Assembly: GCA_031412915.1 (NCBI GenBank)
Contig: JANODX010000157.1
Span: 1-64,000 of the forward strand
Length of the DNA stretch: 64,000 nt
Direction of reading: 5' to 3'
From: JAGNNV01 sp031412915
GTDB lineage: Bacteria > Acidobacteriota > Vicinamibacteria > Fen-336 > JAGNNV01
Made by a program: the position numbers and the translations under genes. Within the stretch, counting starts at the first letter, position 1. Every line of letters begins with the position of its first letter. Below the pieces are notes generated by a model, which saw only the letters and a program-made list of their open reading frames with translations, was not told where the DNA came from and did not search any database. Of this stretch, positions 17,502 to 27,485 are shown piece by piece.

Positions 17502-19733
17502 TCAACGCCCGGGATGGTATTCGCGCCGGGTATGGCCCTGAAGCTGATCGCGGTAGAAGTAGACCTCGCGCAGGTCACCCCTGGAGTAACGCGAGGCCTG
17601 ATCGTTGAAATGCGGAGACTTCGGATCGCCGCTTTCGCCGCCCGCGGTGACCGCGCGCGCGCGGATCCTGTCGCCGAACTCGACCGCGGCCACGAAACTG
17701 TTGCCGCTGGTTCCGTACCACTTCTTTGTTCCCGGGTAGGCGCGGGCTCCGAATGAGGCCAGGGCGCCCCAGCGCGACGAGGTGAAGCCCACGGGGATGC
17801 TGGAGCCCGCGTCGTCGAAGGGCTGCACGATGTCCCCGGTGAGTCGCTGGAACCGGTTGATCTCGCCCCAGGCCGTGTTCCAGGCGCCGAAGTCGCCTGC
17901 CAGTTTCTGGGACGCGGCGGCCAGGGCCTCGAGCTTCATGGCGCCCGTGGCCTTGTCGCGGATGTAGTCGTGCACGGTCGTGCTCTCGTCGTCCGCGTCG
18001 GCGCTCGTGCGCCGCCAGATCTCTTCGCCCCAGAACACCGCGAGAGATGTCGGCACCGATGCCGTCGACCAGCGGAAATCCCACGTGCGAAGAGCTTCGA
18101 CCTGGGCCGCGACCTTCGCTTTCAATGGGTTCGAGGCCGGCGTCTCGTCGAACGCTTTCACCAGGGTGGGAATGAGTTCGGCGAAAGCGGGGAGGTAGCT
18201 GTCGTACGCAGCGGCGACGAGGGAATCGACGGTGAAGTCCTTCCTGCCGCTGAGGACGCGGATGGCATGGATACCCCGGGAGTTCTCGACGCCTCCCTCG
18301 ACGTAGGTCGGGAAGTCCTTCTGTTTCGGAGAGTCGGCCCCGGCGGCCGAGTATGGCCAATTGTTCGTGTTGTAGAGCCAGCCGTTCTTGGGGCTCACCA
18401 CGAGCGGACTCTCGTCGATGGACAGGGGCGGCCCCCACTCCGTCGCCGGATCGCTGCCATCGACGGGTTTCCGCCAGTTGAACCTCGGATCCCGCTTCGG
18501 TATGAAGTTCGCGTGGAAGTAGGCGGTCGTACCGTCGGCATCCGCGTAGATGGTGTTGTTGGAGGAATTGGTGTGAAGATCCATGGTCTGGCGGAAGGCC
18601 TGGAAGTTCCGGGCCTTGGTCCTGGAGTACGACTGGGTGAGAGCCTTGAGCGGCTCTTCCATGAGGCGGATGGCCACCCACTTGCCTCCCGCCTCGACCC
18701 CATCGGGTCCGCCTTTGATGTCCGCAGGTACGGTTTGAAGGAGGCTCTCGTCCGCGCGCACGATGGGACCGTGGTGGGTCCGGTAGACCGTGAATTCCCT
18801 TTGGGCCAGGCCGCTCCGGGCCTTGTAGGACACCACGACTTGTTTCGTCTGCACCGGCCGCCACTCGTTTCCATACTTGTAGAACAAACCGTCCGGTCGC
18901 TTCGCGATGGTCTCGATGTACTCGTCGATGTTGTCGACGCCGCTCGATGTGTGCATCCAGCCGACCCGGTCGTTGAAGCCCTGGTAGACGAAGAACTGGC
19001 CCCAGGTCACGGCGCCATAGGCGTTCAGTCCCTCTTCGCTCACCACCTGGACTTCGGCGCGAAAGAAGAACGAGGTGTGGGGGTTGATGAGGAGCAACGC
19101 CTTGCCGGCCGCGGTGTTGCCGGGCGAGATGGCGATACCGTTCGATCCCCCCGGTTCCCTCCGGGCCGAAGACTCCGAGGAGGCCACCTGCTTCAGTTCC
19201 CGCTTCCCATAGAACGCCTCCAGATCGCGGACCTTCACCTGCTCGATGTCACCGCCGATGCTGCCTTCGCTGAAGCTGAGCGGCATCCAGGGCTCGAACC
19301 GCTTGAGCACGCGTGGCTTCACGGTCGGGTGCTTGTGGAGGTAGTAGTTGAGCCCGTCGGCCCAGGCGTCCATCAGCGCCTTCAGGCCCGGCGAACTCGA
19401 GGCATAGAGCCGCTTCATCTCGGCGGGATCGATGAACAGGCGCATTCTCAGATCCTGGTAGATCGCGGACTCGCCCTCCGCCTCGGCAAGACGCCCGAGC
19501 GAGTTGAGGTAGTTCGTTTCGACGCGATGGAAGTCGTCCTCGGCCTGGGCATAGATCAGGCCGAAGACCGCGTCCGCGTCCGTCTTCCCGTAGATGTGGG
19601 GAATACCCCAGTCGTCACGGATGATCGTGACCCGCTGGGCTTGCTGCTCCCACCGCCCGGATTCGGAACTGTCCGTCTGAGCCGAGGCGAAGGCGGCGGC
19701 GAGGAGGAGGAAGGCGAGGAGGGATCTGTGCAT
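17502..19733 (-). CDS. Penicillin acylase-family Ntn hydrolase
   Basis: 743 aa from ATG 19733 (AAGGA 12 bases upstream); a signal peptide MHRSLLAFLLLAAAFASA is visible. The alpha chain carries DDWGIPHIYG. The autoprocessing junction GGSNGIAI follows, with nucleophile Ser at about residue 197. The beta chain carries INPHTSFF, GVTWGQFFVYQGFN-like text and later NNWPYS. It is synthesised as one chain and should be cut into two periplasmic chains. Family members hydrolyse amides of penicillins, acyl-homoserine lactones and related compounds; the substrate is not predictable. It lies 71 bases downstream of the FAD subunit gene of the molybdenum hydroxylase and may share its transcript. Confidence 0.9.
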   Translation of the reverse strand: MHRSLLAFLLLAAAFASAQTDSSESGRWEQQAQRVTIIRDDWGIPHIYGKTDADAVFGLIYAQAEDDFHRVETNYLNSLGRLAEAEGESAIYQDLRMRLFIDPAEMKRLYASSSPGLKALMDAWADGLNYYLHKHPTVKPRVLKRFEPWMPLSFSEGSIGGDIEQVKVRDLEAFYGKRELKQVASSESSARREPGGSNGIAISPGNTAAGKALLLINPHTSFFFRAEVQVVSEEGLNAYGAVTWGQFFVYQGFNDRVGWMHTSSGVDNIDEYIETIAKRPDGLFYKYGNEWRPVQTKQVVVSYKARSGLAQREFTVYRTHHGPIVRADESLLQTVPADIKGGPDGVEAGGKWVAIRLMEEPLKALTQSYSRTKARNFQAFRQTMDLHTNSSNNTIYADADGTTAYFHANFIPKRDPRFNWRKPVDGSDPATEWGPPLSIDESPLVVSPKNGWLYNTNNWPYSAAGADSPKQKDFPTYVEGGVENSRGIHAIRVLSGRKDFTVDSLVAAAYDSYLPAFAELIPTLVKAFDETPASNPLKAKVAAQVEALRTWDFRWSTASVPTSLAVFWGEEIWRRTSADADDESTTVHDYIRDKATGAMKLEALAAASQKLAGDFGAWNTAWGEINRFQRLTGDIVQPFDDAGSSIPVGFTSSRWGALASFGARAYPGTKKWYGTSGNSFVAAVEFGDRIRARAVTAGGESGDPKSPHFNDQASRYSRGDLREVYFYRDQLQGHTRREYHPGR

Positions 19734-19804
19734 GTTTCTGGGTTCCTTTCGATGCGTCGTTTCGTCCGGTCGGCGTCCCTGGAGTTCCGGTATCGAGGGC
19801 ATGC

Positions 19805-20644
19805 TCAGAAGCCCCTCAAGAGGTCGAGCAACACTCGCCGCACCACCTGGCCCGCGACGTGGCGCCGGTACGAAGCGGTGGACCGGACGTCGTCAATGGG
19901 GGAGATCGTGTTCTCCACGACCGCCGCCGCCGCATCGGCGAGCTCTCGCGAAAGCGGTTCGCTCTCGATGATGGCTTCCACCTGGCGGAGACGGATCGGT
20001 ATTTCCGCGACCCCGCCCATGGCCAGCCGGACGTTGCGCAGCAAGTCGCCGCGCCGGCTCGCGCTCAGTCCGATCACCACTTTGCTGATCGCCTGGGCGG
20101 CCCGTGTTCCAACTTTGCGGAACGCCTGTACCTTGGGGGCGGGCAAGGGGATGACCACGCGCTCGATCAGTTCCTCGGCTTCGAGCACGGTCTTGTGGTA
20201 CCGGATGTGGAAGGTCTCATAGGGGACCGTCCTTCGACCCTGGGGGCCGGCCAGCATGATCTGCGCATCCAGGGCGAGAAGGGCGGGAAGAGAATCGCCC
20301 GCCGGGGAGGCATTGGCTATGTTCCCCCCGATGGTCGCGCGATTCTGGATCTGCGCCGCTCCGATGGTGGCGGCCGCCTCGATCAAAGCCAGCGCATGGA
20401 GGGCGACGTCTTTGGATCGCCGTATCTCCGCGAAGGTGGACGCCGCCCCGATATTCAGTCCGATCTCGTCGACGCGGATGCCCTGCAGTTCGGCGATTCC
20501 CATGACGTTGAGGACCCAGGCATGTTCCCGCCCCGAGGCGTGATCGGCCACCATGAGATCGGTCGCCCCCGCGACTTTCGTCGCTCCTCGGGCCAGGGAC
20601 TCCTGGGCCTCGGCCAGCGTCTTGGGCGAGAACGCGCGGGTCAT
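19805..20644 (-). CDS. Molybdenum hydroxylase FAD subunit (xanthine dehydrogenase type)
   Basis: 279 aa from ATG 20644, overlapping the iron-sulfur subunit stop by 4 bases. The FAD-binding segments of the CoxM/XdhB family are present: KVAGATDLMV near the N-terminus and ATIGGNIANASPAGDSLPALLALDAQI in the middle. The CO_deh_flav_C-type domain follows. It passes electrons from the 2Fe-2S subunit to NAD or another acceptor. It is the third gene of a three-subunit operon. Confidence 0.9.
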   Translation of the reverse strand: MTRAFSPKTLAEAQESLARGATKVAGATDLMVADHASGREHAWVLNVMGIAELQGIRVDEIGLNIGAASTFAEIRRSKDVALHALALIEAAATIGAAQIQNRATIGGNIANASPAGDSLPALLALDAQIMLAGPQGRRTVPYETFHIRYHKTVLEAEELIERVVIPLPAPKVQAFRKVGTRAAQAISKVVIGLSASRRGDLLRNVRLAMGGVAEIPIRLRQVEAIIESEPLSRELADAAAAVVENTISPIDDVRSTASYRRHVAGQVVRRVLLDLLRGF

Positions 20645-21153
20645 GGGGGCGGACCCTCGTCGACCGCCGTTTCGGAGACTCCCTCCGCCTTGCGCTGTCC
20701 GGTGAAGACTTCGATTGCGCGGAAGATCCGCTCGTAGCCAGTGCAGCGGCACAGCGTCCCCGAAACGTACTCCCGCACCTGGTCGCGAGTCGGTTTCGGG
20801 TGACGATCGAGCAGGGCGCGAATGGTGACGATCATCGCGGGCGTGCACGCGCCGCACTGAACGCCGCCCTCGGTGGCGAAGACCCGCTGCAGCTCGCTCA
20901 CCTGGTCCGAAGGAGAGATGCCCTCGACGGTGGTGACGAGAGCGCCTTCCACTTGAAACAGGGGCACCAGGCACGAACACACAGGCGCCCCGTTGAGGAG
21001 GACGGTGCAAGCGCCGCATTCCCCCTCTCCGCAGCCTTCCTTCGTGCCGGTGAGGCCGAGATCGCGGCGCACAACGTCGAGGAGGCGGGCCATGGGACGG
21101 CCCGTGACCTCGACGGGACGGCCGTTCACAGTGAACTTGTAGTTTGAATTCAC
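20641..21153 (-). CDS. Molybdenum hydroxylase 2Fe-2S subunit (xanthine dehydrogenase type)
   Basis: 170 aa from GTG 21153, which overlaps the large-subunit stop (GTGA) and so fixes the start. The plant-type 2Fe-2S cluster CGEGECGAC...C (Cys41, 46, 49, 61) is followed by the helical-domain cluster CGAC and CRC (Cys100, 103, 135, 137). It carries electrons from molybdenum to FAD. The small separate subunit is typical of bacterial three-chain xanthine dehydrogenases and related aldehyde or CO dehydrogenases. Confidence 0.93.
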   Translation of the reverse strand: MNSNYKFTVNGRPVEVTGRPMARLLDVVRRDLGLTGTKEGCGEGECGACTVLLNGAPVCSCLVPLFQVEGALVTTVEGISPSDQVSELQRVFATEGGVQCGACTPAMIVTIRALLDRHPKPTRDQVREYVSGTLCRCTGYERIFRAIEVFTGQRKAEGVSETAVDEGPPP

Positions 21154-23450
21154 GACAGAAACCTGGAGGCTTCGAGGATCCGCTCGGGCGTTGCCGGGAG
21201 GGCGCACAGGGGAATGCCCGTGGCGTTCTCGATCGCCTGAACCAGGGCCGGCGCCCCGCCGTCCAACGGCAGTTCGCCGACTCCCTTGGCCCCGAACGGC
21301 CCGTGGATAGTGGGATTTTCCAGCAGAATCGTCTCCATATCGGGCGCGTCCGCCATGGTGGGAATGAGGTAGGTCTGAAGACGGTCATTCACGTACCGGC
21401 CGTCCTTCATCTTCATCTCTTCCAGATAGCCCCACGAAAGCGCCTGCAGCGCGCCCCCTTCCACCTGTCCCGCGCACATGACCGGGTGAATGACCTGTCC
21501 CACATCGCTCACCGTGGTCAGTCGGGTGACCCTGGCGGCAAAGGTGTCGGGGTCGACTTCGACCTCGACCACGTTGGCGCCCCAGCCGTAGGCGGCATAG
21601 GCATCTCCCTGATACGTCTCTTCGTTGAACGTGCTGTTCGGCGTCGGCTGGAACTGGGCCTCGACGGTGAGGGGTCCGTGGACCGTGAGGTACGCCTTGG
21701 CCACCTCGGCGAAGGGCGTCCTTGCGTGTACGGTCTCGAAGAAGCCGCCGCGCAGGATCACGCTCGCGGGGGCGAGGTCCGCCTGGTAGGCCGCGAAGGT
21801 GCACAGGGTTTGGCCTAGTTTGACCCCCGCGCGATGCAGCAGGCCGCCCACGACCATCACGGTTCGCGAGGCCACGGTGGGGCCGGAGTCCGGGACCGCG
21901 GCGGTATCGGGGGGATGCACGACCACATCGCGAAGGGATACTCCGCAGGCGTCGGCCACGATCTGGCGAAAGACCCCTTCGGTACCCTGACCGAAGTCGG
22001 TGGAGGACGAAAGGACCTCGATCTTGCGGTCGTCGCCCAGGCGCAGGGCGCCTTTGGACATCATGCGCCGCTCGCCGTTGCCGGTGAAGCCCGAACCGTG
22101 CCAGAAGAGGGACAGGCCGATGCCGGGAAGGGGCTGGCCGTCGTCCTTGCGGTTTTGCCGGGCGATTTCGTTCGCGGCGTGACGTTCCCGGAAGCCGGTC
22201 GCGCCCGCGGCCCTTTCCAGGACGGCGATGGCGCTGACGCTCTCGGTCAGGACCTGGCCGGTGGGCGTCTCATCGCCCTCGCGGTAGGCGTTGCGGCGGC
22301 GCACGGCGAAAGGGTCGATGCCGAGCGTACGGGCCACGCGGTCGATCTGACGCTCGACCGCGAACAGGGTCTGAGGCGCCCCGAAGCCGCGGAAGGCCCC
22401 ATTCGGCGCGGTGTTCGTGGCCAGAACACGCCCCGTGATCCGCACGTTGGGACAGGAATAGGGACCCGCGGCATGCAGGACGGCGCGGGAGAGGACGACG
22501 GGCGACAGCGTGATGTACGCCCCGCCATCGAGGAGGACATCGATGTCCATGGCCACGAGGCTGCCGTCCCGTGCCACCCCGGTCCGGTGACGAACGCGCG
22601 ACGGATGCCTCTTGGTCGTGGCGATGATGTCTTCGTGGCGTTCGTAAACGATCTTCACGGGCTTCCCGCAGGCCCGGGCCAGAAGAGCCGCGTGAGCCGC
22701 GATCATGTCGGGGTAGTCCTCCTTGCCTCCGAAGCCGCCGCCCGTCACCGACTGCCGAACCCGAACTGCGTTCGGTCCGAGGTCGAAGAGATAGGTGAGC
22801 GCCTTGTGGACATAGAAGGGGCACTGAAGGGAGCCCACGATGTCGATGCCGGTGAAGGCTCCCTGGGCGTCGAGCGCGGGCGTCGCGATGACCCCGTGCG
22901 GCTCGATGTAGGCGTGCTCCTGATGGCCGGTCGAGTACTCGCCTTCGATGACGAGGTGAGCTTGGGTGAAGCCAAGGGCGGCATCGCCATGCTCAATGGC
23001 GCATTCGGCCAGGACGTTCAGGCGGCCGTTGGTCCTTGGATCGCCGGCCAGCGCGTCGTCGAGGCTGAGCACGGGGGTTTGTTCCTGGTAGGTGATGGCT
23101 ATGGCCTGGGCGGCGGTCCGGGCGCGGGCCAGGGTGGGAGCGGCCACCAGGGCCACCGGTTCTCCGACATGGTTGACCCTGGCCTCGGCCAGGACCGGCC
23201 AGTCATCGTGGATGAGGTGGACGGAGTTTCGTCGTCCGACGTCCTTGGCGAAGACAACTCGCGCCTCGGGATCGTTCACCTCGGAAACATCGAAGGACAT
23301 GATGACCGCCGAGGCGTGGGGAGAGCGGACAGTGACGCCGTGCCAGCATCCGTTTTCAGGCAGATCGTCGAGATACAGGGCCCGGCCCGTGGTCTTGTCC
23401 AGGCCGTCAGGTCGCAGGATGCTTTGTCCGACCGCGTTCCGTTTATTCAT
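21150..23450 (-). CDS. Molybdenum hydroxylase large (Moco-binding) subunit, xanthine dehydrogenase type
   Basis: 766 aa from ATG 23450; TTG 23474 is an alternative. Cofactor-binding motifs occur in order: GGGFGGKEDYP, AFRGFGAPQ, a FGQGTEG-type Q-loop and GAKGVGELP with the catalytic Glu. Substrate may be xanthine/hypoxanthine or another heterocycle or aldehyde. Xanthine is favoured by the nearby deaminase and allantoicase genes but not proven. No XdhC insertion chaperone is in the window. It is the first gene of the operon, divergent from transaldolase (180-base gap). Confidence 0.9.
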   Translation of the reverse strand: MNKRNAVGQSILRPDGLDKTTGRALYLDDLPENGCWHGVTVRSPHASAVIMSFDVSEVNDPEARVVFAKDVGRRNSVHLIHDDWPVLAEARVNHVGEPVALVAAPTLARARTAAQAIAITYQEQTPVLSLDDALAGDPRTNGRLNVLAECAIEHGDAALGFTQAHLVIEGEYSTGHQEHAYIEPHGVIATPALDAQGAFTGIDIVGSLQCPFYVHKALTYLFDLGPNAVRVRQSVTGGGFGGKEDYPDMIAAHAALLARACGKPVKIVYERHEDIIATTKRHPSRVRHRTGVARDGSLVAMDIDVLLDGGAYITLSPVVLSRAVLHAAGPYSCPNVRITGRVLATNTAPNGAFRGFGAPQTLFAVERQIDRVARTLGIDPFAVRRRNAYREGDETPTGQVLTESVSAIAVLERAAGATGFRERHAANEIARQNRKDDGQPLPGIGLSLFWHGSGFTGNGERRMMSKGALRLGDDRKIEVLSSSTDFGQGTEGVFRQIVADACGVSLRDVVVHPPDTAAVPDSGPTVASRTVMVVGGLLHRAGVKLGQTLCTFAAYQADLAPASVILRGGFFETVHARTPFAEVAKAYLTVHGPLTVEAQFQPTPNSTFNEETYQGDAYAAYGWGANVVEVEVDPDTFAARVTRLTTVSDVGQVIHPVMCAGQVEGGALQALSWGYLEEMKMKDGRYVNDRLQTYLIPTMADAPDMETILLENPTIHGPFGAKGVGELPLDGGAPALVQAIENATGIPLCALPATPERILEASRFLS

Positions 23451-23630
23451 GAGCGGACCTGACTTTATTGCCAAATGGCCCGCCGACGCACGAGAGGCGG
23501 CGGGGCGGGCGCGCTTTGCTCCTCGGCCGATCCCCCCTTAGCGGTTCCGGCCGCTACCCACACTGCTATGCTGCCGCGCGGCCCGCCCATGCGACTCGGC
23601 AAGCCCCGCCACGGGAGCCAGGAGGCTCAT

Positions 23631-24623
23631 ATGTCCACATTCCTCGACCAGTTGAAATCCATGACCGTCGCGGTGGCCGACACCGGCGATATCAAGTCCA
23701 TCAGGCAGTTCACACCGCGCGATGCCACCACCAACCCATCGCTCATAACCGCAGCCGCGGGGATGCCCGAATACGCGGACGTGGTCGAAGGCGCTCTGAC
23801 CTGGGCCGAGAAGCAGGCCGGCGCCGGCGCATCTCCCGAGGGTGTCGTGGGATTCGCCATGGATCGCCTCGCCGTGGAGTTCGGCCTGCGCATCCTGCAG
23901 ATCGTGCCCGGCCGCGTTTCGACCGAAGTCGATGCCCGACTTTCCTACGATACGAAAGCGAGCATCGAAAAGGCCCGGTACCTGATCGGCCAGTACGCCG
24001 CGGCCGGAGTCGGCCCGGAGCGCGTGCTGATCAAGCTGGCCGCGACCTGGGAGGGCATCCGGGCGGCCGAGGTTCTGGAGAAGGAGGGGATCCACTGCAA
24101 CCTCACCCTCGTCTTCGGACTGCACCAGGCCATCGCCTGCGCCGAGGCCGGGGTTCGCCTCATCTCGCCCTTCGTGGGCCGGATCCTCGACTGGTACAAG
24201 AAGGACACCGGTCGCGACAGCTATCCGCCGGCCGAGGATCCGGGGGTGGCTTCGGTGACCTCGATCTACAACTACTACAAGAAGCACGGCTACCAGACCG
24301 AGGTCATGGGCGCGTCGTTTCGCAACCTCGGCGAAATCATCGAACTCGCCGGGTGCGATCTGCTCACCATCGCGCCGAACTTTTTGGCCGACCTGCAGAA
24401 GCAGGAAGGAACCCTCGTCCGCAAGCTCGATCCCGCCAAAGCCGCGTCCATGGACATTCCCAAGACGCCGGTCGATGAGGCCACGTTCCGGAAGATGCAT
24501 GAGCAGGATCGGATGGCCAAGGACAAGCTCGCGGAGGGAATCGAGGGCTTCTCCAAGGCGATCGTCGCACTCGAGAAGCTGCTCACCGCGCGGTCCGAGG
24601 CAGTGGCAACGAAGGCGAGTTAG
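23631..24623 (+). CDS. tal: Transaldolase
   Basis: 330 aa from ATG 23631 with AGGAGG about 6 bases upstream. It is the TalB-type long form: DATTNPSL near residue 35, the Schiff-base lysine in LIKLAATWEG, and NLTLVFGLHQAIACAEAGV. It moves a three-carbon unit between sedoheptulose 7-phosphate and glyceraldehyde 3-phosphate in the non-oxidative pentose phosphate pathway. It opens a co-directional run with pgi, gnd, zwf and ppgK. A GC-rich perfect hairpin (GGCCGGG/CCCGGCC) lies in the 104-base gap before pgi, without a T-run. Confidence 0.96.
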   Translation: MSTFLDQLKSMTVAVADTGDIKSIRQFTPRDATTNPSLITAAAGMPEYADVVEGALTWAEKQAGAGASPEGVVGFAMDRLAVEFGLRILQIVPGRVSTEVDARLSYDTKASIEKARYLIGQYAAAGVGPERVLIKLAATWEGIRAAEVLEKEGIHCNLTLVFGLHQAIACAEAGVRLISPFVGRILDWYKKDTGRDSYPPAEDPGVASVTSIYNYYKKHGYQTEVMGASFRNLGEIIELAGCDLLTIAPNFLADLQKQEGTLVRKLDPAKAASMDIPKTPVDEATFRKMHEQDRMAKDKLAEGIEGFSKAIVALEKLLTARSEAVATKAS

Positions 24624-24727
24624 CCTTCAAGGTCGTCCTTGGCTGGTCAGGGCCTTAAGCCCCGCCGCCCCTGGAGGCCGGGCCCCCGGCCTTCTGGCGG
24701 CTTCGCGAACCGGGGAGTGAATGGAAG

Positions 24728-26368
24728 ATGGCGCCAGTAACCCGCACCGAAGCATGGAAGGCCCTTGAGGCCCACCAGAAGGAGATGGCGCCCCGGGCCA
24801 TGAGGCAGATGTTCGCCGATGACCCGGATCGCTTCACGAAATTCTCGGTCGGTTTCGAGGACATCCTTCTCGACTATTCCAAGAACCGGGTCACGGCCGA
24901 GACCATGCGCCTGTTGTTCGGTCTCGCGACCCAGGCGAATCTGAAGCAGTGGACGGAACGGATCTTCGCGGGCGACCGGATCAACATCACCGAGGGCCGC
25001 GCCGTTCTCCACGTGGCCCTGCGGAATCGGTCGAACCGCAAAATCCTCGTCGATGGCAAGGACGTGATGCCGGATGTGAACCGCGTGCTCAAGCAGATGC
25101 GCGAGTTCAGCGACGCGATTCGGAGCGGCGCCTGGAAGGGCTACACCGGAAAGGCCATCACCGACGTGGTCAACATCGGCATCGGCGGCTCGGATCTGGG
25201 CCCGGTCATGGCCACGGAAGCGCTCAAGCCCTACGGAAAGCCCGGCCTGCATGTGCACTTCGTCTCGAACATAGACGGCACACACATCGCGGAAACGGTC
25301 AAAGTGCTGAGCCCGGAGACGACCCTCTTCATCGTGGCTTCAAAGACGTTCACCACTCAGGAGACGATCACCAACGCGCAGACCGCCCGGGACTGGCTGC
25401 TCAGGACCGCCGGCGATACCGGGGCCGTGGCCAGGCACTTCGTGGCGCTGTCCACGAACGCCGAAGAGGTGTCGAAGTTCGGCATCGACACCAGGAACAT
25501 GTTCGAGTTCTGGGACTGGGTCGGTGGCCGATACTCGCTCTGGGCGGCCATTGGCCTGCCCATAATGGTCTACATCGGCCCGGACAATTTCGAAGCGATG
25601 CTCGAAGGCGGCCATGCCATGGACGAGCACTTCCGGACCGCGCCGATCGAGAAGAACCTCCCCGCCATCCTCGGCCTTCTCGGCATCTGGTACAACAACT
25701 TCTTCGACGCCCAGACCCACGCCATCCTGCCCTACGATCAGTACCTGCATCGTTTTCCCGCCTATTTCCAACAGGGCGACATGGAGAGCAACGGCAAGGG
25801 CGTCACGCGCGACGGCGAGCCCGCCCCTTGCTCGACCGGCCCGGTGATCTGGGGCGAGCCGGGCACCAACGGGCAGCACGCGTTCTATCAGTTGATCCAT
25901 CAGGGGACGAAGCTCGTTCCCGCGGACTTCATCGCACCCATCGAGTCGCACAATCCGATCGGCGAGCACCATCAGATCCTGCTCTCGAACTTCTTCGCGC
26001 AGACCGAGGCCTTGATGAAAGGGAAGACGGAGGACGAGGTGCGCGCCGAGCTGGTCGCCCAGGGGGTCAAGGGGGAGCTGCTCGAAAAACTCGTGCCCCA
26101 CAAGGTCTTCACCGGGAATCGGCCGACCAACTCGATCCTGATCAAGAAACTCACGCCTCGGACCCTGGGGTCGCTGATCGCGCTCTACGAGCACAAGATC
26201 TTCACTCAGGGCATCGTCTGGAACATCAATTCCTTCGACCAGTGGGGCGTCGAACTGGGCAAGCAGCTGGCCAAGGCCATCCTGCCCGAGCTCGCGGGCA
26301 CGGCGAAAGTGGGAAGCCACGACTCATCCACGAACGGTCTCATAAATCACTACAAGAAAAACCGTTGA
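24728..26368 (+). CDS. pgi: Glucose-6-phosphate isomerase
   Basis: 546 aa, the E. coli-type long form. Signature blocks are GIGGSDLGPVMATEAL, SKTFTTQET, the segment containing GRYSLWAAIG, and the late QGIVWNINSFDQWGVELGK. It interconverts glucose 6-phosphate and fructose 6-phosphate and links glycolysis to the neighbouring oxidative pentose phosphate genes. The ATG at 24728 is preceded by GAATGGAAG, a modest ribosome site. Confidence 0.97.
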   Translation: MAPVTRTEAWKALEAHQKEMAPRAMRQMFADDPDRFTKFSVGFEDILLDYSKNRVTAETMRLLFGLATQANLKQWTERIFAGDRINITEGRAVLHVALRNRSNRKILVDGKDVMPDVNRVLKQMREFSDAIRSGAWKGYTGKAITDVVNIGIGGSDLGPVMATEALKPYGKPGLHVHFVSNIDGTHIAETVKVLSPETTLFIVASKTFTTQETITNAQTARDWLLRTAGDTGAVARHFVALSTNAEEVSKFGIDTRNMFEFWDWVGGRYSLWAAIGLPIMVYIGPDNFEAMLEGGHAMDEHFRTAPIEKNLPAILGLLGIWYNNFFDAQTHAILPYDQYLHRFPAYFQQGDMESNGKGVTRDGEPAPCSTGPVIWGEPGTNGQHAFYQLIHQGTKLVPADFIAPIESHNPIGEHHQILLSNFFAQTEALMKGKTEDEVRAELVAQGVKGELLEKLVPHKVFTGNRPTNSILIKKLTPRTLGSLIALYEHKIFTQGIVWNINSFDQWGVELGKQLAKAILPELAGTAKVGSHDSSTNGLINHYKKNR

Positions 26369-26474
26369 ACCGGCCGGCGGCTGACCGGGGATTTGGCCTG
26401 GGATAGAGTTCGGGCGGACAGGTCGGCAGCACACACGACGGACCAACAGGCACAAGAGATAAGGGGAAGACGCG

Positions 26475-27485
26475 ATGCAGTTTGGAATGATCGGTCTGGG
26501 ACGCATGGGCGCCAACATGGTTCGCCGACTGATGAAGGCGGGGCACAAACTCGTGGTGTTCGATCGCTCCGCCGAGGTGGTCGCGGGTCTCGTGAAGGAA
26601 GGCGCCACCGGCGCCGGCTCTCTCTCCGAGTTCATCTCCCGGCTGGAGAAACCGCGGGCCTTCTGCATCATGGTTCCGGCGGCCTACGTCGACTCCACCA
26701 TCGCCGACCTCGTTCCCCATCTCGCCTCGGGCGATACCGTCGTCGACGGCGGCAATTCGCACTATCACGACGACATCGCGCGGGCGAAGGCTCTTTCGCC
26801 CAAGGGCATCCACTACGTGGACATGGGCACGAGCGGCGGTATCTGGGGCCTGGAACGCGGCTACTGTCTGATGATCGGCGGCGAAACCGAGGTCGTGAAC
26901 CGCCTCGATCCCATCTTCAAGACCCTGGCCCCCGGCATCGGGGACATCCCCCGGACCAAGGGTCGGGAGAAGGTCTCCGGCACCGCCGAGCAGGGTTACC
27001 TGCACTGCGGCCCTGCGGGCGCCGGGCATTTCGTGAAGATGGTCCACAACGGGATCGAGTACGGCCTGATGGCGGCGTACGGCGAGGGCCTCAACATCCT
27101 GAAGCACGCGAACATCGGGAAAGCCTCGCAGGAGGTGGACGCCGAGACCACGCCCCTGCGGAATCCCGAGCACTACATGTACGACATCAACATCGGCGAA
27201 GTGGCCGAGTTGTGGCGACGCGGCAGCGTCGTCGCGTCCTGGCTGCTGGACCTCACCGCGCAGGCGTTCGTGGGCAGTCCCGACCTTGGGAAGTTCTCGG
27301 GGAAGGTGTCCGACTCCGGCGAGGGTCGCTGGACGGTCGCGGCGGCCAATGACGAAGGCGTTCCCGCTCATGTCCTCACCGCCTCGTTGTTCGAGCGTTT
27401 CGCTTCGCGCGGTCAGGACGACTTCCAGAATCGCGTTCTCTCCGCCATGCGCTTCGGATTCGGGGGTCACGTCGAAAAGAAATGA
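26475..27485 (+). CDS. gnd: 6-phosphogluconate dehydrogenase, decarboxylating (short NAD-type form)
   Basis: 336 aa with AAGGGGA upstream. The Rossmann start is MQFGMIGLGRMGANMVRRL. DGGNSHYHDD, the GTSGG loop and the catalytic block GPAGAGHFVKMVHNGIEYG follow. At this length it belongs to the short (GntZ/YqeC-like) dimer or tetramer family that often uses NAD, rather than the 470-aa NADP enzyme. It oxidises 6-phosphogluconate to ribulose 5-phosphate and CO2. Its stop overlaps the zwf start (ATGA). Confidence 0.93.
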   Translation: MQFGMIGLGRMGANMVRRLMKAGHKLVVFDRSAEVVAGLVKEGATGAGSLSEFISRLEKPRAFCIMVPAAYVDSTIADLVPHLASGDTVVDGGNSHYHDDIARAKALSPKGIHYVDMGTSGGIWGLERGYCLMIGGETEVVNRLDPIFKTLAPGIGDIPRTKGREKVSGTAEQGYLHCGPAGAGHFVKMVHNGIEYGLMAAYGEGLNILKHANIGKASQEVDAETTPLRNPEHYMYDINIGEVAELWRRGSVVASWLLDLTAQAFVGSPDLGKFSGKVSDSGEGRWTVAAANDEGVPAHVLTASLFERFASRGQDDFQNRVLSAMRFGFGGHVEKK

